Positions 14,636 to 23,197 of a stretch of DNA of 64,000 nucleotides are shown one piece after another. Where the stretch lies: NCBI GenBank assembly GCA_009783305.1, contig WRHJ01000001.1:205286-269285 (forward strand), read 5' to 3'. Under the pieces are notes generated by a model that did no database searches, had not been told where the DNA came from, and was given only the letters and a program-made list of their open reading frames with translations. This stretch comes from Candidatus Saccharimonadota bacterium (GTDB taxonomy: Bacteria; Patescibacteriota; Saccharimonadia; Saccharimonadales; Saccharimonadaceae). Numbering within the stretch: position 1 is the stretch's first letter; each line of letters starts with the position of its first letter. The translations under genes were made by a program, and so were the position numbers.

Positions 14636-16672
14636 TTAGCGTGTATTATTTACAACGGATACTTCAAGCGGTTTGATATTGATGGGCGTGGTAATGATAA
14701 TGTCGGTACCACCAGCGGAGCGAGGAGTGGCGGAAATATTGCCGCCAGTATAGGTAAGGATGAGGCGGTCAAGGAAGAGGCTTAAGCCGAGACCTTCATA
14801 GCCAAAGTCGACAGCAGATTCGGCGCGGGAGAAGGGCTTAAAGAGTTGGTCAAGCTTGGCGGGATCAATGCCGCGGCCATTGTCGCTAACTTTGACGCGG
14901 ATGGTCTTGCTTTGCGGGTGGCTGGAAATGGCGATGTGGCCGCCAGAGTTGGAGAATTTGATGGCATTGTCAAGGACGGAATTAATGACGAAGGTGAAGA
15001 GCGATTCGTTTTGGGTAAGGGATATGTTGCCGACCGAGTTTTGGACAGTGATTTTTTTGTCAGTGAGGCGAGTTTGTTCATTGGCAATGACATTGTCGAC
15101 AGTAGTTTTGAGATTGAAGGTGGTGGCGCCGCGATTGCCGCCGGTTCTGACAAACGGCAGGACGACGAATTTGCTATAAACGTCTTTGAGGCGAGAAAGG
15201 CCGTCGGAGTAAAGAGTGTAAGGTTTGGAGGGCGGGTAAGATGCGTTGTTGACGCGGAGAGAATTTAGAGCAATGCCAATTTGGGCAGTTTGTTGTTCGA
15301 TGAACTGATTGCGGGTGTCGTCAATGGCGCGTTCGTGAGCAATGAGGGCGTCTTTCTCTTGACGGAGTTTCTTCTGAATATGATAATTGCGGACGATGAG
15401 ATAGAGTGCAACGATAAAGGCGATGATGATAAATAACTGGAAGAGAGCGTTGGTAATACCGATTTCGCGATCACCAACCACACCGATGAGGAAGTTGATG
15501 ATGAGGGTGAGGACGATAGAAAGGACGATAGGCACCCAGAAGAAGCCGGAACGCCAAAATGGTTTGGGTTTGGCGACGGATGGTGCGGCGGGAGTATTTA
15601 GTGATGCGTTGGTCTCGGTAGAAGCGAGGCTGCTGCTGATTTGATCGCTGAGGGTTTTGAGAGCTTCGTTTAAGCTATTGGAATCTGCCCGGGTAATGTC
15701 GCCAGAGCCAATCATGAGAGGGATACTGTCTTTCATGGTGGCGATAGGTGTGCGGAGATAATGGGAGGCGAGGGCCATAAAGTTCTCTTTTTCTTCTGCA
15801 ATACTCTGTTCGCGTTTGTAGAAAGCCATAAGACGGCGTTTGTAGAGATACTCTCGGATAGATTGCGGTATGGGGATAAGGATGAAGATGAGAGCGAGTA
15901 TAAATATGTAGAGCGGGAGCTGATTGACGACATCAGCGGGTAAATCGCGGAAGAAATCTTTGATGAAGTCTGGAACAAGACTGACGAGGAAACGGCCAAA
16001 ATCTTGGAGGAAGTCAGGAAGATTTTTGAGCGGAGGCTCTTGCGGAGTAGGAGTGGGAGCGGGAGGAGTAGGCGGCTGCGGAGTGGATTGGCGATAGCAG
16101 TTGCCGTCAGCAGTGCGATAATAACCTTCTGGGACTACAGTTTGAATGCCAGGAAGGTTGGGGCAAAGATCATCGTCACTGGTATCAGGTGGTTCGGGAA
16201 TACAAGAGTTGGTATCTGGATCTAGGGTATAGCCGTCTGGTACGGAAGTTTGGACGCCAGGAAGGTTGGGGCAAAGATCAACTGGCGGGGTGGGTGGGGT
16301 AGGCTGGCGGTAGCAGTTACCGTCAGAAGTGCGGTAATAACCTTCTGGGACCACAAGTTGGATGCCTGGTAGATTGAGGCACATGTCTACGGGGGGCGGA
16401 GGAGGATATACGCAATTACCGCCGCCATCGATAATCATACCAGGGGGGACTGATGGTTGGATGCCAGGCAGGTTGGGACAAGCATCGAAGGGCGGCTCAA
16501 TTGGGTTTGTGATTTCAAATCCGATTTGGATATCGTTGGAGCCAGCGTATACAGTATTTATAAATAATAAAAGTGGCGTGACGATAAAAAGGAGGACTAA
16601 GCCCAAACTGCCAGCCCTTATTTGCCGATGACGATGTGATTTTTGGTTGGTGTTTGTTTTGTGGACACGCAC
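14636..16672 (-). CDS. Multi-span histidine kinase with four extracytoplasmic Cys repeats
   Basis: A 678-residue protein from GTG 16672 (AGAGG nine bases upstream). Order: membrane segment 22-42; four outward repeats of the form CPNLPGIQ..VP.GY....DGNC (near 65-87, 98-120, 134-157, 170-192) joined by Pro-rich linkers; membrane segment 252-270; a coiled coil with an H-box NFMALASHYLRTPIATMKDS (His304); two more membrane segments (about 377-399 and 407-427); a helical region; and a HATPase domain (NAIKFSNSGG, VSDNGRGID, GYEGLGLSLFL). The H-box is split from the ATPase by two membrane segments, unlike ordinary kinases. No receiver gene is adjacent. Confidence 0.82.
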   Translation of the reverse strand: MRVHKTNTNQKSHRHRQIRAGSLGLVLLFIVTPLLLFINTVYAGSNDIQIGFEITNPIEPPFDACPNLPGIQPSVPPGMIIDGGGNCVYPPPPPVDMCLNLPGIQLVVPEGYYRTSDGNCYRQPTPPTPPVDLCPNLPGVQTSVPDGYTLDPDTNSCIPEPPDTSDDDLCPNLPGIQTVVPEGYYRTADGNCYRQSTPQPPTPPAPTPTPQEPPLKNLPDFLQDFGRFLVSLVPDFIKDFFRDLPADVVNQLPLYIFILALIFILIPIPQSIREYLYKRRLMAFYKREQSIAEEKENFMALASHYLRTPIATMKDSIPLMIGSGDITRADSNSLNEALKTLSDQISSSLASTETNASLNTPAAPSVAKPKPFWRSGFFWVPIVLSIVLTLIINFLIGVVGDREIGITNALFQLFIIIAFIVALYLIVRNYHIQKKLRQEKDALIAHERAIDDTRNQFIEQQTAQIGIALNSLRVNNASYPPSKPYTLYSDGLSRLKDVYSKFVVLPFVRTGGNRGATTFNLKTTVDNVIANEQTRLTDKKITVQNSVGNISLTQNESLFTFVINSVLDNAIKFSNSGGHIAISSHPQSKTIRVKVSDNGRGIDPAKLDQLFKPFSRAESAVDFGYEGLGLSLFLDRLILTYTGGNISATPRSAGGTDIIITTPINIKPLEVSVVNNTR

Positions 16673-16742
16673 AACGATTGGCCTCTACTATTACCAGTCC
16701 TTGATATGATCCACTTACTCTGCCTATAATACTAGCGCTTAT

Positions 16743-16771
16743 TTGTTAAAATGTCAAGAGTAATATAGAAT
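16743..16771 (+). promoter_or_regulatory. Promoter of alaS, leaderless
   Basis: TTGTTA (16743-16748), 17 bases, TAGAAT (16766-16771), then six bases and the ATG at 16778. Confidence 0.65.
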
Positions 16772-16777
16772 AATGGG

Positions 16778-18652
16778 ATGAACGCAAACGAAGTAAGACA
16801 GAAATATTTAGATTTTATGAAAAAGAAGGGGCATGTGGAAATTGCCCCGGCGCCATTGGTGCTGGAGGGTGATCCGACGACGCTGTTTACTGGTTCGGGG
16901 ATGCAACCGCTGATGCCGTATTTGTTGGGTGAGCCGCATCCAGACGGCAAGCGCTTGGTAGATTCGCAGCCTTGCATGCGACTGCAAGATATTGAAGATG
17001 TAGGCGATCCGCGGCATACGACAGTTTTTGAGATGCTGGGCAACTGGTCGTTGGGTGATTATTTCAAAGAGGAGCAGATTCGAAATTTCTTTGAGTTTTT
17101 GACAGCTGAGATTGGACTGGATCCGCGGAAGATTTATGTGACGTGTTTTGCTGGGGATGAAAAATATGGCATACCGCGCGACGATGAGGCAGCGGAAATT
17201 TGGAAACAACTGTTCGCCGAAACAGATATAAAAGCGGAAATAACTGAAATTGGAACGGCGGAAAATGGCGCCAAGCGCGGCATTGCTGAGGGCGAACGAA
17301 TTTTCTTCTACAATGACAAGGAAAACTGGTGGTCGCGCGGCGGCGGAATTGAAAGTACGCCAATCGGCGATCCATGCGGACCAGATAGCGAGGTGTTTTA
17401 TGATTTTGGCGAGGAAAATCAGGATGAGGCTAAATATGGCAAATCGCATCCAGCGTCGGATGGAGCACGGTTCATGGAGATCGGCAACCAAGTGTTTATG
17501 CAATATCGCCGGCTGCCGGATGGAAGTTTTGAAGAGCTAGCAAATAAAAATGTGGATTTCGGTGGCGGGCTGGAACGGATTACAGCGGCGAGCTTGGATA
17601 GTTATGATGTGTTTAGAATTTCCTTGCTGAAGCCGATTGTAGATAAATTGGCGCAGTTGAGCCACAAAGATTACGAAAGTAATACTTCGGATATGCGGAT
17701 TATCGCTGATCATTTGCGCGGGGCTTATTTGCTGTCAGCGCAAGGCTTGACGCCGAGCAATAAGCAGCAAGGTTATGCGCTGAGGCGATTGATCCGCCGG
17801 GCGATTTTGAAGGCGCTACATCTGGGCATTGAGCAGAATTTCTTGCAGGAAGTAATACCGATTGTGGCGGAAAATTATAGTTCCCTGCCGGCAGAGATTT
17901 TGACGCATCGCGATCAAGTAGAATTAATTTTGGAAAAAGAAGAAAAGGTATTTAGGCAAACCTTGAATCGCGGTATTCGCGAATTGCATAAACTGAAGGC
18001 GCAGGGGTTGACTGGCGTGGAGCTGTTCAAGTTGCAGGATACGTATGGTTTCCCATTGGAATTGTCAGTTGAGGAGGCGTATCGACAAAATATTGATTTG
18101 AGTAAAAACTGGAGGGCTGAGTTTGACGAAGAACTGCGGAAGCAGCGCGAGCGCAGCCAGACTGCTAGCAAGGGCATGTTCAAAGGCGGTTTGGAAGACC
18201 AGGGCGAGCAGACGGTAAAATATCACACCACGGCGCATTTAGTATTGGCAGCGATGCAAAAATTGATTGATCCGAATATTGATCAAAAAGGTGCGAATAT
18301 CACGCATGAACGGCTGCGGTTCGATTTTGGCATCGAACGCAAGTTGGAACCGGAGGAAATTGCAAAAATCGAAAAACAAGTGAATGAGTGGATAGAAGCA
18401 GATTTGCCGGTGACGCATGCGGAATATGATAAAGATTACGCGCGAAATGTGTTGAAGGCGCATGGACAGTTTTGGGATCGATATCCGGATAAGGTAACTG
18501 TGTATATGGTTGGTGATGAAAAAAATCCGGTGAGCGTGGAGATTTGCGGCGGGCCGCACGTGGAGCGTACTGGCGGATTGGGCAAGTTCAGAATTGTGAA
18601 GGAAGAATCTTCGGCAAGGGGCGTGCGTCGAATCAAAGCCATACTTGAATAA
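16778..18652 (+). CDS. alaS: Alanyl-tRNA synthetase, short form
   Basis: A 624-residue class II synthetase. The catalytic core is intact (TGSGMQPLMPYLLGEPHPDG, then LGNWSLGDYFKEE), the tRNA-recognition region includes DMRIIADHLRGAYLL, and the editing domain carries HTTAHLVLAAM and ICGGPHVERTGGLG, holding the zinc-binding His/Cys residues. The protein ends right after the editing domain (SSARGVRRIKA), so the coiled coil and C-Ala domain of the usual ~870-residue bacterial enzyme are missing. It may act as a monomer. No ribosome site precedes the ATG; the promoter predicts a leaderless message. Confidence 0.95.
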   Translation: MNANEVRQKYLDFMKKKGHVEIAPAPLVLEGDPTTLFTGSGMQPLMPYLLGEPHPDGKRLVDSQPCMRLQDIEDVGDPRHTTVFEMLGNWSLGDYFKEEQIRNFFEFLTAEIGLDPRKIYVTCFAGDEKYGIPRDDEAAEIWKQLFAETDIKAEITEIGTAENGAKRGIAEGERIFFYNDKENWWSRGGGIESTPIGDPCGPDSEVFYDFGEENQDEAKYGKSHPASDGARFMEIGNQVFMQYRRLPDGSFEELANKNVDFGGGLERITAASLDSYDVFRISLLKPIVDKLAQLSHKDYESNTSDMRIIADHLRGAYLLSAQGLTPSNKQQGYALRRLIRRAILKALHLGIEQNFLQEVIPIVAENYSSLPAEILTHRDQVELILEKEEKVFRQTLNRGIRELHKLKAQGLTGVELFKLQDTYGFPLELSVEEAYRQNIDLSKNWRAEFDEELRKQRERSQTASKGMFKGGLEDQGEQTVKYHTTAHLVLAAMQKLIDPNIDQKGANITHERLRFDFGIERKLEPEEIAKIEKQVNEWIEADLPVTHAEYDKDYARNVLKAHGQFWDRYPDKVTVYMVGDEKNPVSVEICGGPHVERTGGLGKFRIVKEESSARGVRRIKAILE

Positions 18653-18658
18653 TTTCTG

Positions 18659-18667
18659 TGGTACAAT
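18659..18667 (+). promoter_or_regulatory. Extended -10 box, leaderless promoter of the FtsA/PilM-like gene
   Basis: TGG-TACAAT ends six bases before the ATG at 18674. Confidence 0.6.
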
Positions 18668-18673
18668 TAAACC

Positions 18674-19939
18674 ATGAGAATTTTGGGTAAGACGAAGGTG
18701 GCGGAGGCGGCACCGAATCGAGACTATTTGTTGGCGCTGGATATTGGCACGGAATATGTGAAGGCTTTGATTGCAAAGAAGGGTAAAAATGCGGTAGAGA
18801 TTGTGGGCGTGGGCAAAGCGCACGAAGCGCCGTCTAACATGTATTCGGGAGCAATTGCAGATATTACGGGCGTGGCGAAAACTTGCGAGGAGGCATTGGC
18901 GAAGGCAGAGGAAATGGCGGGCGTGACAGCAGGCGAAGCAGTGGTGGGGATTGCCGGGGAGCTGGTGAAAGGCAATACGGTGACCATCAAATTCCGACGA
19001 GCGGAACCAAATAAGCCGATTTCTGAACCAGAGATGGAATTAATTATTGATAAAGTACAGCAGAGGGCGGGAGAGCGAGCACGCAAAGAAATTGCTTTGG
19101 AAACGAATAATCCGGATGTAGATGTACGGTTGATCAATTCGGCTTTGGTGTCGCTGCATATTGACGGTTATAAGATTTCCAATCCAATTGGTTTTAAGGG
19201 TAAGGATGTGGCGGTGCAGATTTATACAGCGTTTGCGCCATTGGTGCATATCTCGGCGATCGAGAAGGTTTGCGATGAGCTGCAACTAGAACTGGTAGCG
19301 GTAGCGGTAGAGCCTTTTGCAGTTTGCCGCGCTTGCTTGGGAGATGATGTTGATAATGAATTTTCGGGAATTGTGATGGATTTGGGCGGCGGCACAACGG
19401 ATATTGCGGTGGTGGAGGATGGCGGTGTGGAAGGGACAAAGATGTTTTCAATTGGGGGGCGTTCGTTTACGCATCAGATTGGCGAACAGTTAGGATTGGA
19501 ATTTGAGGATGCGGAGAAAATAAAATTGCTGGAAGATAGCCCGAAAATGGATCCGGAGCTGAAGAAAAAAGTGGATGATGCGATTGACCGGAATCTGGCA
19601 GTGTGGATTGCTGGCGTGCAGCTGGCGATTGAAGAATTTGACCATTTGGAAACTTTGCCAGGGCAGATTTTGATGTGCGGCGGCGGAGCGGGATTGAGCC
19701 AAATTCCAGAGACTTTGGCCACGAGTGATTGGTATAAAGGTTTGCCGTTTGCGCGGCGTCCGTTGATTCATATTATTGATCCGGAAGATATCCCTGGCAT
19801 TACTAACGCAACTGGGAAGCAACTTGATCATACGCTGATTACGGCGATGGGACTACTGAGGGTAGGGATTGATACTTTGGTCGGGACAACGGAGTCGGGG
19901 GGGATTAGGGCAAAGTTGGCGAAATTACTGAGGAATTAG
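18674..19939 (+). CDS. FtsA/PilM-family actin-like ATPase
   Basis: A 421-residue actin-fold protein. Phosphate 1 is LLALDIGTEYVKALIAK, phosphate 2 VMDLGGGTTDIAVV, and an adenosine motif MCGGGAGLSQIPE lies near residue 335; between them is the SHS2-like insert of FtsA and PilM. The C-terminus ends at GIRAKLAKLLRN and could act as a short membrane helix, as in FtsA. It could be the cell-division FtsA or the pilus platform protein PilM; the first is slightly favoured by length and the FSIGGRSFTHQIGEQLG region. It is preceded by a leaderless promoter and followed by a large terminator. Confidence 0.82.
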   Translation: MRILGKTKVAEAAPNRDYLLALDIGTEYVKALIAKKGKNAVEIVGVGKAHEAPSNMYSGAIADITGVAKTCEEALAKAEEMAGVTAGEAVVGIAGELVKGNTVTIKFRRAEPNKPISEPEMELIIDKVQQRAGERARKEIALETNNPDVDVRLINSALVSLHIDGYKISNPIGFKGKDVAVQIYTAFAPLVHISAIEKVCDELQLELVAVAVEPFAVCRACLGDDVDNEFSGIVMDLGGGTTDIAVVEDGGVEGTKMFSIGGRSFTHQIGEQLGLEFEDAEKIKLLEDSPKMDPELKKKVDDAIDRNLAVWIAGVQLAIEEFDHLETLPGQILMCGGGAGLSQIPETLATSDWYKGLPFARRPLIHIIDPEDIPGITNATGKQLDHTLITAMGLLRVGIDTLVGTTESGGIRAKLAKLLRN

Positions 19940-19942
19940 GTT

Positions 19943-20037
19943 TAAATAGTATTTTCTAGAACCAGCTCTGTCGCAGAGAAAAACCTGTTTCAGGCAGGTT
20001 TTTCTCTGGATTCGCTACGTTCTTTAAAATACTATTT
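19943..20037. terminator. Nested inverted repeat, bidirectional terminator
   Basis: The inner stem CAGAGAAAAACCTG / CAGGTTTTTCTCTG (19974-19987, 19995-20008) sits inside an outer pair AAATAGTATTTT / AAAATACTATTT (19943-19954, 20026-20037). The right outer arm overlaps the stop end of the convergent pseudouridine-synthase gene. Confidence 0.75.
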
Positions 20038-20706
20038 AACCTTAATTTCTTGCCATTTTCCTGAAGCTAAATCACCAAGCACGTAGGGGCCGAAGGTGGT
20101 GCGATGGAGTTTTTTGACGGTGTAGCCGAGGGCGCCGAAGGTGCGGCGGATTTGACGATTGCGGCCTTCGGCTAATTCAACTTTCCAGTTTTTGCGGCTA
20201 TCATCTAAGCTGGTGAGCGTTAATTTACTGAGGCCGTCGGTAAGGTTGATGCCAAAGTCGGAAATCATTTGCTGGTGGAGAGGTTCGAGGGGTGATTCTA
20301 GGAGAACAAGGTAAGTTTTGGACTTATGAAATTTGGGGTGGGTCATCGAGAAAGCGAAGTCGCCGTCGTTGGTGAGCAAAATCAGCCCGGAGCTATCTTT
20401 GTCGAGGCGGCCCACGGTTTTGAGTTTTTGAAATTCTTTAGGGAGGAGCTCGTATAGGGTCGGTGTGGTATTTTGGGCCCGACGGCTGCTGACGTAGCCA
20501 GTGGGTTTGTTAAGCATGACATAAACGGCAGCGACAGTTTCGACGGGCTTACCTTTAACAGTGACTGCTCTGCCCTCTTCTACTCTGGCGCCCAGTATGG
20601 CAGGTCGGTCATCGATAGTGACTTGGCCGGCAACAATAATGTCATCAGCTTCGCGGCGAGAAATTCCGAGATTAGTTGCGAGAAATTTATTGAGGCGCTG
20701 GGGCAT
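20032..20706 (-). CDS. RsuA/RluB-family pseudouridine synthase
   Basis: A 224-residue rRNA pseudouridine synthase. It has an N-terminal S4 RNA-binding domain (RLNKFLATNLGISRREADDII), then the catalytic motif VGRLDKDSSGLILLTNDG with the essential Asp, and the family C-terminal motif EGRNRQIRRTFGALGYTVKKL. Whether it modifies 16S (RsuA) or 23S (RluB) rRNA cannot be told. It overlaps the response-regulator gene by 20 bases, so it is the last gene of the kinase-receiver operon. Confidence 0.92.
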   Translation of the reverse strand: MPQRLNKFLATNLGISRREADDIIVAGQVTIDDRPAILGARVEEGRAVTVKGKPVETVAAVYVMLNKPTGYVSSRRAQNTTPTLYELLPKEFQKLKTVGRLDKDSSGLILLTNDGDFAFSMTHPKFHKSKTYLVLLESPLEPLHQQMISDFGINLTDGLSKLTLTSLDDSRKNWKVELAEGRNRQIRRTFGALGYTVKKLHRTTFGPYVLGDLASGKWQEIKVK

Positions 20707-21664
20707 TGGCGGGAGCTGTTGGGGCGGCGGGCGTACCTAACGCCTCGGCCATTCTTTGTTCCATACTGATAGTGTTCTCTGGCGTATCACTGGTGGGCAA
20801 GGGCTGAATAACACGCTCGCCAACCATATTTTGGGCGATGGGCGATGATGGGGCGGCTTCGGGTATAGGCATAGATGGAGATTCAGGTATGGCTTGAGCG
20901 GTTGGAGCGGGAGGAGGTGCTGGTTGGGGAGCTGCCGGGGCTGGGGCTGGAGTTGACTCAGGCGCTGGGGCGGGTATTGGAGCTGCGGGTGCAGGAGCCG
21001 GAGTGGGGACAGGTGCTGGTGCGGCGGGAGCTGGGGCTGCAGGCGGAGCTTCTGGAACGGGTGCTGGTTGGGGAGCTGCCGGGGCTGGGGTTGGAGTTGG
21101 AGCAGTTGGAGCGGGAGCTGCAGGCGCTGGTGTAGGAGCCGGAGTGGGGACAGGTGCTGGTGCGGCGGGAGCTGGAGCGGCAGGCGGAGCTTCTGGAACA
21201 GGTGCGGGTTGGGGAGCTGCCGGGGCTGGGGTGGCGGGAGTATCACCCTGTAACGCAGCTAGAGTATTGATGTTGTTAAGAGCATTGGCGGCAGGACGAT
21301 CGCCCAGCACCTGATGGACAGAATTAACTACGTCCTCTATGCCAACCTGGCTTTTGACTAAGTACATATCGGCGCCTAAACTTTCGCCGCGCTTGCGTTG
21401 ATCCTCTGTAGAAAGAGCAGTCATCATAATGATCTTGATATTTTTGGTCTCTGGGGTGGAACGAATAATATCGAGCATGTCAAAACCGGAAATCTTGGGC
21501 ATCATGACGTCGGAAATAATTAATTCTGGGCGTTCGCGAACGGCCATAGCAAGAGCTTCCTCGCCGTCGCCGGCAGCGATCACGTTATAACCTTCGGCAA
21601 CTAAGCGGATACTGTAAATCTCGCGCAGAGACTTATCGTCCTCAACTAACATTATTTTGGTCAT
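20687..21664 (-). CDS. Receiver-domain response regulator with long Pro/Ala tail
   Basis: Residues 1-122 form a CheY-like receiver: acidic pair EDD (8-10), phospho-acceptor Asp52 in LIISDVMMPK, Thr in MMTAL, Lys104 in LVKSQ. There is no output domain. Residues about 140-325 are a low-complexity tail of repeated Pro-Ala units (PAPVPEAPPAAPAPAAPAP type), encoded by a tandem repeat with a 141-bp period, ending with a short charged segment (ISMEQRMAEALG). GGAGG precedes the ATG. The adjacent kinase gene is upstream in the same operon and also has a Pro/Ala-rich tail. Confidence 0.88.
   Translation of the reverse strand: MTKIMLVEDDKSLREIYSIRLVAEGYNVIAAGDGEEALAMAVRERPELIISDVMMPKISGFDMLDIIRSTPETKNIKIIMMTALSTEDQRKRGESLGADMYLVKSQVGIEDVVNSVHQVLGDRPAANALNNINTLAALQGDTPATPAPAAPQPAPVPEAPPAAPAPAAPAPVPTPAPTPAPAAPAPTAPTPTPAPAAPQPAPVPEAPPAAPAPAAPAPVPTPAPAPAAPIPAPAPESTPAPAPAAPQPAPPPAPTAQAIPESPSMPIPEAAPSSPIAQNMVGERVIQPLPTSDTPENTISMEQRMAEALGTPAAPTAPANAPAPQ
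20994..21232. repeat. 141-bp-period tandem repeat in the response-regulator tail
   Basis: Two nearly identical ~98-base blocks (20994-21091 and 21135-21232) are offset by 141 bases (47 codons) and encode the Pro/Ala tail. A third, weaker copy extends toward 20900. Copy-number change would keep the frame. Confidence 0.75.
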
Positions 21665-21699
21665 GTTGCCTCCATTTTAATACACTTATGTTAAAAAAT

Positions 21700-23121
21700 C
21701 TACACATTTTGTGTTCCGCCGGTTTGCATGTTTTTAGAAAATTCGGCCTTGCGTCTTTCTAGATCTTCGGCGCTCATATAAACAACTGGCTTAATTGAGG
21801 CAACTTCTGCAGGGGTTTGGGATACGGGCGCAGATGATGATGGAGTTTCTGCCGGCGCGGGCTGGCTAATGGGAGCTGGGGTTGGCTGAATAGTTTTATT
21901 AATAGATGGAGCCATGATGCTATTCATAATCATCTTTTGCTGCTCGTACTCTTTGCTGGAGATGCGAGGGAAAGCGACAAAGAAAGTAGATCCTCTGCCT
22001 TCATTGCTCTCGACCCAAACCCGGCCATGCAGAGCCCCTACGCGCTGCTTAACAATATAGAGGCCAAGTCCGGTGCCTTCTGTGCTGCGGATTTCCGAGT
22101 TGTCAACGCGATAAAATTTCTGGAAAATATGTTTTTGGTGTTCCCTGCTAATGCCTATACCGGTATCGGCCACAGAAATAATGGCTTCATTATCATTGCC
22201 AATTACTGAAACTACAATTGAACCGCCAGATGGTGTGTATTTGATGGCATTATTGATAAGGTTGTCGATAATTTCACGCAGGAAATCAATGTCGAGATTG
22301 CTATAGATGACTTGGCCGAGCTTGCGAGCAGAAGACGGCAGGATATTCTTTTCGACTTCTTGTTGACCAAAATTATAGGTTAAGCCCTTAGCGGCGATGG
22401 CGGGCGCCAAACTGTCGGCGAGTTGTTTGACGGTTACGGTCATTTCTACGGGGACATTGTGGATTTTGACCACTCGATTGTCGTCAAACCTGGAAGCATC
22501 CAGCAGATCGCGGAACAGTCGTCCAAGGTGCTGTGATGATTCGTGTGCTTTTTCGAGATATGCTCTGGCACGGGCATCAATAGCAGCAGTTTGAGGACTG
22601 AGAGCTAAACCCAAATAACCCTCAATACTGGCAACCGGGTGGCGCATTTCATGACTAGCGGTCGAAATAAACTCGCTGCGCTCTTGTTCTTCTTTGAGTT
22701 CTTTGGCAATGTTGCGCAGAATAATGACTCTGCTGCTGTTCGGATCAGTGCTGGTAGGTGTGATAGTCAGAGATACGGGGACTGATTCTTTGAGTTTAAT
22801 TTTGGAAACACTAAACTCTCGGGTTTCAAGAGGCTTGTTTTCTCGCAGCGAAGAAGCAATGGGATCGTGGCCATTTTCGACTAGGGCGCCATTTTGATCG
22901 ACTAAGCGGATGCTTGTAGTATAGTGCAAGCCGATGGCTTCCTCTCTGGGGGAATCAAAAAGGTCAAAGGCAGCTGGATTCATATATTGAATAACTCCGC
23001 GCGAATCAACTATAACTATGGCATCGCGGATAACGTTCAGGATGATGTCATTGATGGCTTTTGCAGAACCGTTCCCGTTGCCACTATTGGCGTTTTTTTT
23101 GCGTTTGCTAAAAATGCCCAT
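21700..23121 (-). CDS. PAS-domain sensor histidine kinase
   Basis: A 473-residue cytoplasmic kinase. PAS domain about 26-140 (ILNVIRDAIVIVDSRGVIQYMNPA), HisKA with His157 in STASHEMRHPVASIEGYLG, and a HATPase domain with DNLINNAIKYTPSGG, VADTGIGISREHQ and STEGTGLGLYIVKQRV. The last ~85 residues are Pro/Ala/Ser-rich with a charged end (SAEDLERRKAEF). No membrane segment is seen, so the signal is probably intracellular. The start is 23121, where a TGC-TAAAAT box lies eight bases upstream; longer frames begin before that promoter. Confidence 0.92.
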   Translation of the reverse strand: MGIFSKRKKNANSGNGNGSAKAINDIILNVIRDAIVIVDSRGVIQYMNPAAFDLFDSPREEAIGLHYTTSIRLVDQNGALVENGHDPIASSLRENKPLETREFSVSKIKLKESVPVSLTITPTSTDPNSSRVIILRNIAKELKEEQERSEFISTASHEMRHPVASIEGYLGLALSPQTAAIDARARAYLEKAHESSQHLGRLFRDLLDASRFDDNRVVKIHNVPVEMTVTVKQLADSLAPAIAAKGLTYNFGQQEVEKNILPSSARKLGQVIYSNLDIDFLREIIDNLINNAIKYTPSGGSIVVSVIGNDNEAIISVADTGIGISREHQKHIFQKFYRVDNSEIRSTEGTGLGLYIVKQRVGALHGRVWVESNEGRGSTFFVAFPRISSKEYEQQKMIMNSIMAPSINKTIQPTPAPISQPAPAETPSSSAPVSQTPAEVASIKPVVYMSAEDLERRKAEFSKNMQTGGTQNV

Positions 23122-23129
23122 TTGGTTAC

Positions 23130-23138
23130 ATTTTAGCA
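23130..23138 (-). promoter_or_regulatory. Extended -10 box, leaderless promoter of the kinase operon
   Basis: TGC-TAAAAT on the minus strand ends eight bases before the ATG at 23121; it lies right after the clpC terminator. Confidence 0.6.
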
Positions 23139-23168
23139 TAAGTGAAATAAGTTGGATACGGAAAAGAA

Positions 23169-23190
23169 AAACCCCGCCGAAGCGGGGTTT
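23169..23190 (-). terminator. clpC terminator
   Basis: Stem AAACCCCGC / GCGGGGTTT; on the minus strand the loop is a stable TTCG tetraloop and the stem is followed by TTTCTTTTC. Confidence 0.9.
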
Positions 23191-23197
23191 AAATTGG

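Noticed and set aside
20737..21314. Several long Pro/Leu or Gly/Ala-rich frames in other frames of the response-regulator gene
   Set aside because: They are shadows created by the repeated GC-rich DNA of the Pro/Ala tail, with no start signals.
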